From CAISIP01 sp046594635 (GTDB lineage: Bacteria > Pseudomonadota > Gammaproteobacteria > Burkholderiales > Burkholderiaceae_C), in assembly GCA_046594635.1 (NCBI GenBank), contig JBKJRR010000133.1, positions 1-56,997 of the forward strand: a stretch of DNA of 56,997 bases, given 5' to 3'. Within the stretch, counting starts at the first letter, position 1, and the number at the start of each line of letters is the position of its first letter. The translations under genes and the position numbers were made by a program. Below, one piece after another: positions 34,251 to 42,424 of this stretch. The notes beneath the pieces are model-generated. The model was given only the letters and a program-made list of their open reading frames with translations, was not told the origin of the DNA and searched no databases.

Positions 34251-34436
34251 TCAAGCCTTGTCGATCTTGTCCTTCAAGGCTTCTTTGGCGTTGCCAACGT
34301 TTTTCTGCACGTTGCCTTGGACTTGCTTTGCCAGGCCCTTGGCCTGCTGCTCCTTGCTATTGAAAAGCTCGCCGGCCTTCTTTTGAACCTTGCCGACAGC
34401 TTCCTTGGTGGCACCTTTGACTTGATCGCGGTTCAT
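34251..34436 (-). CDS. CsbD-family stress-response protein
   Basis: A 61-residue, highly hydrophilic, lysine-rich helical protein: MNRDQVKGATKEAVGKVQKK, then a second similar helix GLAKQVQGNVQKNVGNAKEA. CsbD-like proteins (E. coli YjbJ) are very abundant in stationary phase or after stress; molecular role unknown. AAGGAGA lies 7 nt before ATG 34436, which I prefer to the longer open frame. A good terminator follows. The roughly 200 nt upstream carry its promoter, but I could not assign boxes. Confidence 0.9.
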   Translation of the reverse strand: MNRDQVKGATKEAVGKVQKKAGELFNSKEQQAKGLAKQVQGNVQKNVGNAKEALKDKIDKA

Positions 34437-34637
34437 TATTTCTCTCCTTGAGTTGCATGTTGCAGGATCAGAAGGATTTTCCGGATCCGCCATTGCATTG
34501 GGCCCGATGGCTGGCGCCGCGTATGCCGGTTCACGCCGCGTACGTTTGTAAGAGGTGACCTACGCTGTCATTTTGCCGGGGCATCGCAGGTTGGAACCCG
34601 GGCCGAAACCTGTCGTTCACAGTCGCAGATCGACGGT

Positions 34638-35735
34638 TCAACGTGCCCTGTAGCGCTCCACGACCGCCATGTCAGGCTCAAAGCCATGGCCTGGCCGCTG
34701 CGAAATGGCAACCTTGCCTGCTGTGGGCCGTGGCGTTCCACCGGTGGCCAGATCGCCGTCCAATGCCACGTAAAGATACTCCAGCAATGGCGCTCCATGC
34801 AGACCCGCCATCAGTTGCAAGGTGGTGAAGTAGCCAACGCCGAAGTAGGGCGAGTGCGGCATCACGGCCAGGCCATGGGCCGCAGCCATCTTCACGACCG
34901 CCACAAATTCGGTCACTCCGCCGACCTTGGTCACCGACGGCTGCAGATAGGTCACGGCGCCGGCTTCGATGATGCGGGCAAATTCATGTCGGGTGCAGGC
35001 GTTCTCACCTGCGCCGAGCGGGAACTGGCGGTTCAGCGCGGCCTGGTTGCGAATGTCTTCGGGGGGGAAGATCGGCTCCTCCAGCCAGCTGGCATCGATC
35101 TCGTGCAGCGCAGCGAGTTTTTCCTGCGCCTGCTTCGGTGTCCAGGCGCAGTTGACGTCGACTGAAATGCTCACGTCCGGCCCGCAGGCAGCGCGCGCCG
35201 CCCGCATCACGGCAGGGTCGACCTCATGCAGCTTGATCGCGCGGTAGCCCTGGGCCAGCGCCTGGCGGCAGTGTTTCTGCACCAGCGCTTCATCGGCATA
35301 CCGCACCAGGCTGGCGTAAGCGTCGACTTCGGTGCGTAGCGCAGGGCCAAGCAAAGCATGCAGCGGCAGACCCTGGGCCTTGGCCGCCAGATCCCACAAC
35401 GCGATGTCGAAGCCTGAAATGGCGAACATCGTGACGCCATAGCGGCCGAACAGGTGCAGCCGCTGCTGCATTTCCAGCGTCAGCGCCTCAGGTGTCACGG
35501 CCAGTTCCCGACCCCGCAACAGCGGCGCCACCATGTCACGGGCCGACGCTGCCACCGCGCTGCGGCACGAATACGCAAAACACTCGCCCCAGCCGATCAG
35601 GCCGGTATCGGTCTGCAGCCGGACGAATACCACTTCCAAAGTGTTCCAGCGGGTGGTCATGATGCCGGTGCCGGCGGCGCCGCCATCGGTGAACGGCACA
35701 ACGGCTTCAATGATGTCGATATGGGTGATTTTCAT
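34638..35735 (-). CDS. Mandelate racemase/muconate lactonizing enzyme-family protein (enolase superfamily)
   Basis: A 365-residue enolase-superfamily enzyme, probably a sugar-acid dehydratase, racemase or cycloisomerase. The N-terminal capping domain is followed by the barrel with a KxH base motif (Lys168, His170 in AIKLHEVD), metal ligands Asp193 (DVNCAW), Glu219 or Glu220 (WLEEPIFPPED) and Glu244 (GAGENACTRHE), and His294 (MPHSPYFGVGY). The usual Asp of the His-Asp dyad region reads LQPSVTKVGGVTE, that is Ser where Asp is common. An MFS transporter gene lies upstream on the same strand beyond a gene remnant. Substrate unknown. Confidence 0.88.
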   Translation of the reverse strand: MKITHIDIIEAVVPFTDGGAAGTGIMTTRWNTLEVVFVRLQTDTGLIGWGECFAYSCRSAVAASARDMVAPLLRGRELAVTPEALTLEMQQRLHLFGRYGVTMFAISGFDIALWDLAAKAQGLPLHALLGPALRTEVDAYASLVRYADEALVQKHCRQALAQGYRAIKLHEVDPAVMRAARAACGPDVSISVDVNCAWTPKQAQEKLAALHEIDASWLEEPIFPPEDIRNQAALNRQFPLGAGENACTRHEFARIIEAGAVTYLQPSVTKVGGVTEFVAVVKMAAAHGLAVMPHSPYFGVGYFTTLQLMAGLHGAPLLEYLYVALDGDLATGGTPRPTAGKVAISQRPGHGFEPDMAVVERYRAR

Positions 35736-35790
35736 GGCAATGCGGGCAAGGGGGGCCGGTGAGACGGTCGCGCAGGGTCGCGGCTTGGCG

Positions 35791-36173
35791 TCAGTCTAAG
35801 TCAGTCGGCCCGCCGAGCGTGAGGTGTGAGTTGACGAACAATACAGCCGTGGCGCCAAGGTCTCTCAAGGGCTGTGTCCAGACTTGCGGAGTGTGCTGCA
35901 CCGGTTTGCCTTTCAGGTCGGCAAGCGCCGGTTGCAGGGTTCGGGTCCGATCGACCCGTACCCTGGCAATGGCAGAGTTGTCGGGACCTGTGATAACCAG
36001 CGTTGCATTGCGCCATCGGCAAAGGTGTCGGGAGCCGTTGCCCGGTAAAGCCCGCGCGGCGCCTTCGGCGCAGCGTCGGTCAGTCCGTTGATGTGGTTGC
36101 CCGAGATATCAGGCACAAGCGCCATCTGGTCGGGGTGGGGTGTCAATGGACGCAGCGGATTGGGTCGGGCCAT
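35791..36173 (-). pseudogene. Broken gene remnant between the MFS and enolase-superfamily genes
   Basis: This part of the 487-nt gap 35736-36222 looks coding in two frames. From 36173 one frame reads PDQMALVPDISGNHINGLTD and on to TFADGAMQRW; near 36005 the protein-like reading moves to another frame (ATLVITGPDNSAIARVRVDR, then PQVWTQPLRDLGATAVLFVN) and ends at a stop at 35791. One frameshift would join them into about 125 residues. I cannot name the family; the VWTQPL...AVLFVN end is faintly like the C-terminal sandwich domain of some glycoside hydrolases. Low confidence. Confidence 0.35.
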
Positions 36174-36222
36174 GTCGCTGCGTTCTCATCTTTGACAGGC
36201 TAGCTTGGGATTGCCAGGTTGG

Positions 36223-37383
36223 CTACGGGTGAACAGGGCCGTGTGTCGCAGGACGGGCGCCTCGCATCAGGAGCAGACACAGTGCAGACAACACGGCACC
36301 GGCGGTGGCCGCACCGCTCCATCCCCATTGTTCGACACACGCTGCAAAAAGTGGCGGGCCCAACAGCGACCCGGTGGCGCCCAGTTGCAAGGTCAGGCCG
36401 TTGGCCACGGCCATCTCGCCGTCAGAATGTGCCAGCACCGGCAGCAGCGCAAATGCCAGGCCCGAGTACACACCCGAAATGGTGTTGAGCACCAGCATCA
36501 GCGCGACAACCTGCCAGATGCCGGCGCTGTCGTTGAATACCCCGAACAGCATGAGTGCTGGCAGTACCACCGACACCACCATCCAGACGCCGGTGCGTGC
36601 GCCATGGTGGCGCAACCAGGCAGACAGCACCACGCCCAGTACCGATATGAAGGCCGATACACCGCCGACCAGTCCGGCCACCCGTGCGCTGGCGCCTGCC
36701 TGCTCCACCAGGAAGCTTGGCAGCAGGGCGATGATGCCCACGGCAAAGCTGGCCCAACAGCCGAAACCCAGTGTCAGTGCCCAGATGCGCCGGCTTGGCA
36801 GCACCAGGCGGCGCGTGTGTCCAAGGGCTGACGGAACAAACGTCATGCGGCTGGAGAGCAGCCCCATCAGTGCCGCGATCAGGGCCCAGCCCAGTGTGGC
36901 GGCACGCCAGGAGAGCAGGTCGGCGATCAGTCCCGATCCCATGGCACCCAGCGCGAAGCCGACCGGCACGAAGCTGCTCCACAAGGCCAGCGCCACTGTG
37001 CGGTTTTGTGTTGGCGCAGTGCGGAAGATCAGCAGCGGCGCCGCAATCACGATGCTCAGGTAACCAGCCCCCTCGCAGACTCGCCATGCGATCAGCGATG
37101 CCACCGACGTTGACAGGCTCTCGCCGAGGTTCCCGGCCACGATCAGGCCGACGCCGCTCACCAGCACGCGCGCCACGCCCAGCCGATCGACCATCAGCCC
37201 GGCGACAAACCCGAGCGTAGCGCCGCCGATCTCGAGCAGAGAAATCAGCACACCGGTCATGGTGAGTCCGATGACCAATTCGCTGGCGATCAAAGGCGCC
37301 AGTGCCGACATTTTTCCCAGTTGTGCTGCCGCCAATACGCCCAGTGCGTACAACCAGGCTATTCGGCGCCAGGTTTGCTCCAT
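36223..37383 (-). CDS. Major facilitator superfamily transporter
   Basis: A 386-residue MFS permease with about 12 hydrophobic helices. LGFVAGLMVDRLGVARVLVS is the conserved loop 2-3 signature, and the two six-helix halves are separated near residue 195 (HTRRLVLPSRR). ATG 37383 is preferred over TTG 37401. Helical segments include GVLISLLEIGGATLGFVAGL and FGCWASFAVGIIALLPSFLV. It may supply the substrate of the enolase-superfamily enzyme downstream; the remnant between them suggests this was once a three-gene unit. Confidence 0.88.
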   Translation of the reverse strand: MEQTWRRIAWLYALGVLAAAQLGKMSALAPLIASELVIGLTMTGVLISLLEIGGATLGFVAGLMVDRLGVARVLVSGVGLIVAGNLGESLSTSVASLIAWRVCEGAGYLSIVIAAPLLIFRTAPTQNRTVALALWSSFVPVGFALGAMGSGLIADLLSWRAATLGWALIAALMGLLSSRMTFVPSALGHTRRLVLPSRRIWALTLGFGCWASFAVGIIALLPSFLVEQAGASARVAGLVGGVSAFISVLGVVLSAWLRHHGARTGVWMVVSVVLPALMLFGVFNDSAGIWQVVALMLVLNTISGVYSGLAFALLPVLAHSDGEMAVANGLTLQLGATGSLLGPPLFAACVEQWGWSGAATAGAVLSALCLLLMRGARPATHGPVHP

Positions 37384-37435
37384 CGATTCGTCCGTCTCCA
37401 AATGTGGGCGCGCAGCCTAAGCGCAGTGCCCAACT

Positions 37436-37768
37436 TTACCGCGGGCCGGAAAACACACGCGGTGTCGGTGGGGCCAGGCAGCGCTTCAAGACATGGGCCT
37501 TGACACGGCCGCTGCGACGGAGAAAACGGTAGCCGAACGGATTGGCGGTTGCAAGCCAAAGACCGATGCCGGTGGCAATGATGAAGGCACCGTCGGTCAC
37601 GCCGACAGCCAGGAAATATTTGCGTTGCAGTTCGCAGGCCAGTTCCGGCTGGCGCGCGACACTGTCAAGCAACTTCATGCTGGCCAGGCCAATACCGATG
37701 CAGGACCCGAAGGCCGGGATGCCGATCAGCAGTGCAATTGCCAAGGGGAGGAGGTCGTTCGAGGCCAT
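37436..37768 (-). CDS. Orphan F-type ATP synthase c-subunit-like protein
   Basis: A 110-residue two-helix membrane protein that matches the F0 c subunit. Helix 1 holds the glycine-rich motif GIPAFGSCIGIGLAS, the polar loop is ARQPEL (residues 39-44), and helix 2 has the ion-carrying Asp59 in AVGVTDGAFIIATGIGLWLA, then TANPFG. Two oddities: a proline (Pro18) in the helix-1 glycine motif, and a basic C-terminal tail of about 30 residues (YRFLRRSGRVKAHVLKR) that normal c subunits lack. No other atp gene is in the window. ATG 37768 fits the family start. Whether it forms a ring is unknown. Confidence 0.75.
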   Translation of the reverse strand: MASNDLLPLAIALLIGIPAFGSCIGIGLASMKLLDSVARQPELACELQRKYFLAVGVTDGAFIIATGIGLWLATANPFGYRFLRRSGRVKAHVLKRCLAPPTPRVFSGPR

Positions 37769-37892
37769 GGTGCAGGTTTTCCTTTCGTCGTCGGGTGCCA
37801 GGGCGGTTGCCATGGTGCAACCAGTGTCTGACACGATCCACACCCGATCCATTACCTGCCAGGTAAACAAATGGCCCCGCGAATGGCCCCGT

Positions 37893-38165
37893 TCAGCGCC
37901 GTTTGCGCGCCTGGTCGTATTTGCGCCAGTAGCCGAATTCCTCGGCGTGCAATTCGATGTCGACTTCCATCACGCGGGCCTGCAATCGCTCCTGCACGTC
38001 GCTGACCGCCTGGTTGTAGATGGCCGGGCCGATCTCCTCGACGAAGAACCCGAGCAGGGCGGCCGCCGCGATATTTCCGATGCGTTCGTCCATGTTCTCA
38101 TTGAAATAGCGCTCGATGGAGCTGATGGCCTGCTTGCGTGCGGCGTCGTTGAGCGTCACATCCAT
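37893..38165 (-). CDS. DUF2164 family protein
   Basis: A 90-residue soluble protein of the DUF2164 type: RKQAISSIERYFNENMDERI, GNIAAAALLGFFVEEIGPAI, YNQAVSDVQERLQARVMEVD, with the ending EFGYWRKYDQARKRR. Helical, acidic in the middle, basic at the end. Function unknown. It follows the DUF2062 gene by 72 nt on the same strand. Confidence 0.87.
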   Translation of the reverse strand: MDVTLNDAARKQAISSIERYFNENMDERIGNIAAAALLGFFVEEIGPAIYNQAVSDVQERLQARVMEVDIELHAEEFGYWRKYDQARKRR

Positions 38166-38237
38166 GGCGTTTGGGTCCTTTGCGTGTGCGGTTGGGAACA
38201 GGCCACCTGGATATGACGGGCGCAGGCGAGGTGCGAA

Positions 38238-38807
38238 TCAGTCCTCGCGCGCGCCCGGCAGCGGGCCGGACAAACGCCGGCGGCGGCGTTTGAACCAGGT
38301 CCAGCCATACCAGGCCAGCGATGTGACAGCATAGGACAGCAGGCCCATCAGGGTTGCCAGAATGGTCAGGCCCAGCAGCAGCGGTTTGCCCATGTCCGAC
38401 ACCCGCTTCCACATGGGCTTGTGTTGCGGCGCCAGGGCGGCTGTCTGTATGCCGTTCGGGGACGGCAACGCATCGACAGGCGCGGTACCAATGATGCTGT
38501 GACCCAGCTGATAGGCGGCGTAATATAGCGGGCCGAAAGTCAGCGGATTGGTCACCAGCGTACTGACAGCAGCAGCGGGCACATTTGCGCGCAGCAGCAC
38601 GGCGGCGCCTACTGACAGTGGAATCTGCGCTACCGGAACGAGCAAGCCGAAAAACATGCCCAGCGCCACGCCCATGGCCACGCCACGGCGCGACCAGCGC
38701 CAAAGGCGCGGACGGCGCAACCACGGGCTCAGCCAGCGCAACCAGCGGTTGTCGCGAATCTGGGCCCGGGTGGGAATCATCTCCCGCAGGCGGGTGAGCC
38801 ACAACAT
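38238..38807 (-). CDS. DUF2062 family membrane protein
   Basis: A 189-residue inner-membrane protein. A very basic N-terminus (WLRRPRLWRWSRRGVAMGV) leads to the DUF2062 core ALGMFFGLLVPVAQIPLSVG, then TLVTNPLTFGPLYYAAYQLG, which is the family signature. A last helix (LATLMGLLSYAVTSLAWYG) is followed by a basic tail (KRRRRR). Function unknown; family members often lie near the acyl-CoA ligase/GNAT type gene or ComEC/Rec2 genes, and here the former is 77 nt upstream. Confidence 0.88.
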   Translation of the reverse strand: MLWLTRLREMIPTRAQIRDNRWLRWLSPWLRRPRLWRWSRRGVAMGVALGMFFGLLVPVAQIPLSVGAAVLLRANVPAAAVSTLVTNPLTFGPLYYAAYQLGHSIIGTAPVDALPSPNGIQTAALAPQHKPMWKRVSDMGKPLLLGLTILATLMGLLSYAVTSLAWYGWTWFKRRRRRLSGPLPGARED

Positions 38808-38884
38808 GCAAATTCTCCAGACAGGAAGGTTTTCAAGGTTCGACGGGTGCGGCCCACAGACGGTGACTGGCTTGGCAAAGGCAC

Positions 38885-41590
38885 TCAGTCGCTCGCGGGT
38901 CCTTCACCCGGGCGCGACGCGAACTGCAGGTCGAGCTCGATATCGCGGGTGCCATCGGATCGGTCGCTGTTGCTGTCGACGAACCCCAGATCCCGCTGCA
39001 AAGCCAGCATGCGTGCATTTTCGCTCAGTACGGTCGCGACCAGGCGCTGTGTGCCCTGCGTGCGCAAGGTGTGGATCAACTTGTCCATCAACAGCTTGCC
39101 CAGGCCGGAGCCCTTGAGGTCCGACTGCACGATGATGCCGAACTCTGCAGTGATGTTGTCCGGGTCGACCACAGCCCGCACCGTTCCCAATGTGTGTTCC
39201 TGATGATCGGGACCGGTTTCGACTGCGATGAAGGCGATTTCGCGTTCGTAATCGATCTGCGTCAGACGGGCCAACTCGCCCGGTTCGATACTGCGTCGGC
39301 TGTAGAAGACCCGCATGCGAACGTCTTGCGGGTCCAGCTTCGACAGAAACTCCAGATGCTGGGCCTCGTCGCCAGGCCGGATCGGCCGCAGCGTCAGCGC
39401 CCGACCTTGCCAGTTCACGGACTCCACCAGGTGGGCCGGATAGGGCCGGATGGCGAAATGGTCGGCGCCTCCCGGTGTGCCGCTGCGTACGCGGATACGT
39501 GCGTCCAGTGCCATGGCGCCGGACGGGCCCAGCAGCAACGGATTGATATCGAGCTCAACCAGCTGCGGAATATCGGCGAGCAGACACGACACTGCCTCCA
39601 GCACCGCAAACAGGGCATCCTGGTCTGCCGCGGGCACATCGCGGTAGGCGCCCAGCAGCCGCGCAATCCGGGTGGACTGCACCAGCGCACGGGCGAGCGA
39701 CGCGTTCAGCGGAGGCAGCGCGATGGCGCGATCGGCCACCACTTCGACCGAGGTGCCACCGGAGCCGAACAGGATCACCGGACCAAATACCGCGTCGATG
39801 CTGGCGCCGACGATCAATTCGCGGCCATGGGCCATGCGCACCATGGCCTGTACGGTGAATCCCTGCACCCTGGCCTTTGGCTGCTCCCGCGCGACCCGTG
39901 CCAGCATGTCCATGGCCGCCTCCTGCACCGCGTCAGCGTGCGCCAGATCGAGCACGACGCCACCGACGTCGGATTTGTGCGAAATATCATCTGACAGGAT
40001 CTTGAGCACTACCGGAAACCCGATGGAGCGTGCAGCAGCTGCCGCCTCCTGCGGGGAGTTGGACACGACACGGGTCGCAACCACCGGTATGCCGTAGGCA
40101 TCAAGCACCGCCTTGGCTTCTGGCTCACTGAGCATATCGCGCCCTTGTGCCAGCACCTGTTGCACCAGTTGCCGAACCCTTGCAGTATCGGGCGGCGCGG
40201 CTGCGGGCGATGCAGGCGCGGCGGCGGGTGCTTCCAGCAGTTGCGTCTGGTTGCGTCGATAACGCACCAGCATCGAAAAAGCACTGACGGCTTCTTCCGG
40301 CGTGTCGTAACTGGCGATGCCGGCGTCCTGGAAAGTCTGGCGAGCGTCAGCGACTGCGGCCTTGCCAAGCCAGCAAGACAATAGTTGTTGCGAATGGCGT
40401 TGGACCAACGGCACCAGCGCCTGCGCGATATCGACGCTCGGAACAATCGCGGTTGGTGCGTGGATGAACAGGATTGCGCTGTGCTGCGGCGCGTTTTGCA
40501 AAGCCTCAAGCGCCTGCACATAACGCTCGACCGGCGCGTCGCCGATGATGTCGACAGGATTGCCATGCGACCAGTTCCCGGGGAGCACTGCGTCGAGCGC
40601 CTTGAGGGTTTCACTGTCCAGCACGGTCAACTCCATTTCCGCATGTTCTGCTGCGTCTGCCGCCATCACGCCGGCGCCGCCGCCGTTGGTCAGGATGGTC
40701 AGCTGATCGGAGCGGTTGCTGCGAAACCGCGTCAGTGTCTCTGCCGCAAGGAACAACTGCTGCAGGGTGTCCACGCGCAGCATGCCGGCGCGCGCAATGG
40801 CTGCCTCGTAAACCAGATCGGAGCCGGCCAGTGCGCCGGTATGGGATGCAGCGGCCTTCTGGCCTTGGCGGGAACGGCCGGCCTTGACCACGATGACCGG
40901 CTTGTTGCGCGCGGCGGCACGTGCCGCCGACATGAACTTGCGCGGTGCTTCGATGGACTCGATGTACAACAAGATGGCCCGCGTGCGTCCGTCACTGGCC
41001 AGATAGTCCAGCATGTCGCCGAAATCCACGTCGGCATGTTCGCCCAGGGACACGAAATGCGAAAAACCAATGGCGCGTGCACGGGCCCAATCGAGCATGG
41101 CCGTGACCAGCGCGCCAGATTGGGACACGAAGGCCAGCTCGCCCGGCGCTGCCGCCACATGCGCAAAGCTGGCGTTCAGACCACAATGCGGGGAGAGCAG
41201 GCCGATGCAATTGGGACCGAGGATGCGCAGCAACCAGGGTCGCGCCGCGTCAAGCATGGCCTTGCGCTGGGTCTTGTCCAGGCCGGCTGTCAACACGACC
41301 GCAGCGCGGGTACCCCGCTGACCCAGTTCGGCGATCAGGCCAGGCACGGTGGCGGCCGGCGTGCAAATCACTGCCAGGTCAGGGATGCGGGGCAGGTCCG
41401 CCATCGTGACATATACCGGCTCCCCGCCGATGTCCTGGTGGCGGGGGTTGACGGCATACACCGGGCCCTTGAAGCCACCTGCACGCAGATTGGCCCATAC
41501 AGTGGCGCCGACACTGCCAGCACGTTGCGATGCGCCGAATACCGCCACACTGGTGGGCGTGAACATCGGGTCGAGATTGCGAATACTCAT
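38885..41590 (-). CDS. Bifunctional acyl-CoA ligase (ADP-forming type)/GNAT acetyltransferase
   Basis: A 901-residue fusion of the Pat/PatZ protein-acetyltransferase layout. Domains in order: CoA-binding (PTSVAVFGASQRAGSVGATV, residues 10-105), succinyl-CoA-ligase-like domains (150-460), ATP-grasp (AKAVLDAYGIPVVATRVVSN to about residue 715) and a GNAT domain at the end (RALTLRPIRPGDEAQHLEFL; AEFGIIVQSDLKGSGLGKLL). The motif AAASHTGALAG is present; the SHTG histidine corresponds to the phospho-histidine of ADP-forming acyl-CoA synthetases, which Salmonella Pat is reported to lack. So this protein could have ligase activity as well as acetylating acetyl-CoA synthetase or other proteins. ATG 41590 chosen. 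Family secure. Confidence 0.92.
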   Translation of the reverse strand: MSIRNLDPMFTPTSVAVFGASQRAGSVGATVWANLRAGGFKGPVYAVNPRHQDIGGEPVYVTMADLPRIPDLAVICTPAATVPGLIAELGQRGTRAAVVLTAGLDKTQRKAMLDAARPWLLRILGPNCIGLLSPHCGLNASFAHVAAAPGELAFVSQSGALVTAMLDWARARAIGFSHFVSLGEHADVDFGDMLDYLASDGRTRAILLYIESIEAPRKFMSAARAAARNKPVIVVKAGRSRQGQKAAASHTGALAGSDLVYEAAIARAGMLRVDTLQQLFLAAETLTRFRSNRSDQLTILTNGGGAGVMAADAAEHAEMELTVLDSETLKALDAVLPGNWSHGNPVDIIGDAPVERYVQALEALQNAPQHSAILFIHAPTAIVPSVDIAQALVPLVQRHSQQLLSCWLGKAAVADARQTFQDAGIASYDTPEEAVSAFSMLVRYRRNQTQLLEAPAAAPASPAAAPPDTARVRQLVQQVLAQGRDMLSEPEAKAVLDAYGIPVVATRVVSNSPQEAAAAARSIGFPVVLKILSDDISHKSDVGGVVLDLAHADAVQEAAMDMLARVAREQPKARVQGFTVQAMVRMAHGRELIVGASIDAVFGPVILFGSGGTSVEVVADRAIALPPLNASLARALVQSTRIARLLGAYRDVPAADQDALFAVLEAVSCLLADIPQLVELDINPLLLGPSGAMALDARIRVRSGTPGGADHFAIRPYPAHLVESVNWQGRALTLRPIRPGDEAQHLEFLSKLDPQDVRMRVFYSRRSIEPGELARLTQIDYEREIAFIAVETGPDHQEHTLGTVRAVVDPDNITAEFGIIVQSDLKGSGLGKLLMDKLIHTLRTQGTQRLVATVLSENARMLALQRDLGFVDSNSDRSDGTRDIELDLQFASRPGEGPASD

Positions 41591-41601
41591 GGTGTCGTGC
41601 C

Positions 41602-41736
41602 TCAACGATGATTGGCGCAGGGCAGCGGCTGGCCGCGCTCACAGCAGGTGGGACCCATCATACGAAAGCGTGAAAGCGCGGCCGCCAGTAGTGCCTGTGA
41701 ATCGGCCAATTGCTGATTCATGTCATCAAGGCACAT
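41602..41736 (-). CDS. Possible small cysteine-containing ORF
   Basis: A 44-residue frame directly ahead of the acyl-CoA ligase/GNAT gene (11-nt gap): MCLDDMNQQLADSQALLAAA, then LSRFRMMGPTCCERGQPLPC and ANHR. It has a plausible amphipathic helix followed by a cysteine pair, and its stop lies just before the next start, as in a leader or coupled gene. Third-position GC bias is only moderate and no strong ribosome-binding site is seen, so it may be chance. It occupies most of the 228-nt gap between the Rrf2 and ligase genes. Confidence 0.25.
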   Translation of the reverse strand: MCLDDMNQQLADSQALLAAALSRFRMMGPTCCERGQPLPCANHR

Positions 41737-41818
41737 GTCACCCAAATACCGAGCGTTCGCCCACACGGGTGCGTCGACCTGTTGCAAAGACACCTGCGCC
41801 GGCGTGCAGCCGGCCCCG

Positions 41819-42358
41819 TCAGATGGCCAGTCGCAATGGACGGCCAAAAACCGAGTTGGCCGCCACCACCACCATGCGCTGACGGGCACCCACGCCCTTG
41901 ACGGCGGGCAGCGCGCTGCCCGCCGGTGCACGCACTGGCATTGTCGAGCGCTGGGGCGCGATCACCGATTCAAGCGTCACGTCGCGCAGCATGTCGAGCA
42001 TGTGGCGCTCAAGGTTGGTGCACCATTCGCCCCCGATACGTTGACCGCCAGGCGGCCGATCGGCAAAGGAACGGTGGCCCTTGCCCTCACTTGGCGAATC
42101 GCCCTCCTCGACAGCGCTAACAATGTCAGCCAACGAAATATCGCAGGCGTCGCGCGCCAGCGTATAACCGCCACCAGGTCCACGCGTGCCGGTGACCAGG
42201 CCCTTGCGACGCAGACGGCCGAACAACAAGTCCAGGTACGACGGAGACACGCTCTGGCGCGCGCTGATGGCCGATAGGGGTACCGGTCCCAGTTCCTGGC
42301 GCAAGGCCAGATCCATCATGGCAGACACGGCCAATCGGCATTTAGGGGGAATGTACAT
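41819..42358 (-). CDS. Rrf2-family transcriptional regulator without IscR-type cluster ligands
   Basis: A 179-residue Rrf2 regulator. The DNA-binding half is close to IscR: LAVSAMMDLALRQELGPVPL, ISARQSVSPSYLDLLFGRLR and KGLVTGTRGPGGGYTLARDA. IscR binds its Fe-S cluster with Cys92, Cys98, Cys104 and His107; here the matching loop (SEGKGHRSFADRPPGGQRIG) has no cysteine, and the only cysteines are Cys7, Cys72 and Cys113. So it likely senses something else or regulates constitutively. It lies between the HPF/RaiA-like gene (66 nt upstream) and the ligase/GNAT gene on the same strand. Confidence 0.9.
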   Translation of the reverse strand: MYIPPKCRLAVSAMMDLALRQELGPVPLSAISARQSVSPSYLDLLFGRLRRKGLVTGTRGPGGGYTLARDACDISLADIVSAVEEGDSPSEGKGHRSFADRPPGGQRIGGEWCTNLERHMLDMLRDVTLESVIAPQRSTMPVRAPAGSALPAVKGVGARQRMVVVAANSVFGRPLRLAI

Positions 42359-42424
42359 GGGGTACTCCTGATGGTCGAAAGCAAATGGGCAAAAGGCAGC
42401 GCATGGGGTATTGGGTGCTGGCGT

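Noticed and set aside
40385..41611. A 408-codon plus-strand frame opposite the acyl-CoA ligase/GNAT gene
   Set aside because: Antisense shadow of a conserved gene, with His/Gln/Arg-rich composition and no family likeness.
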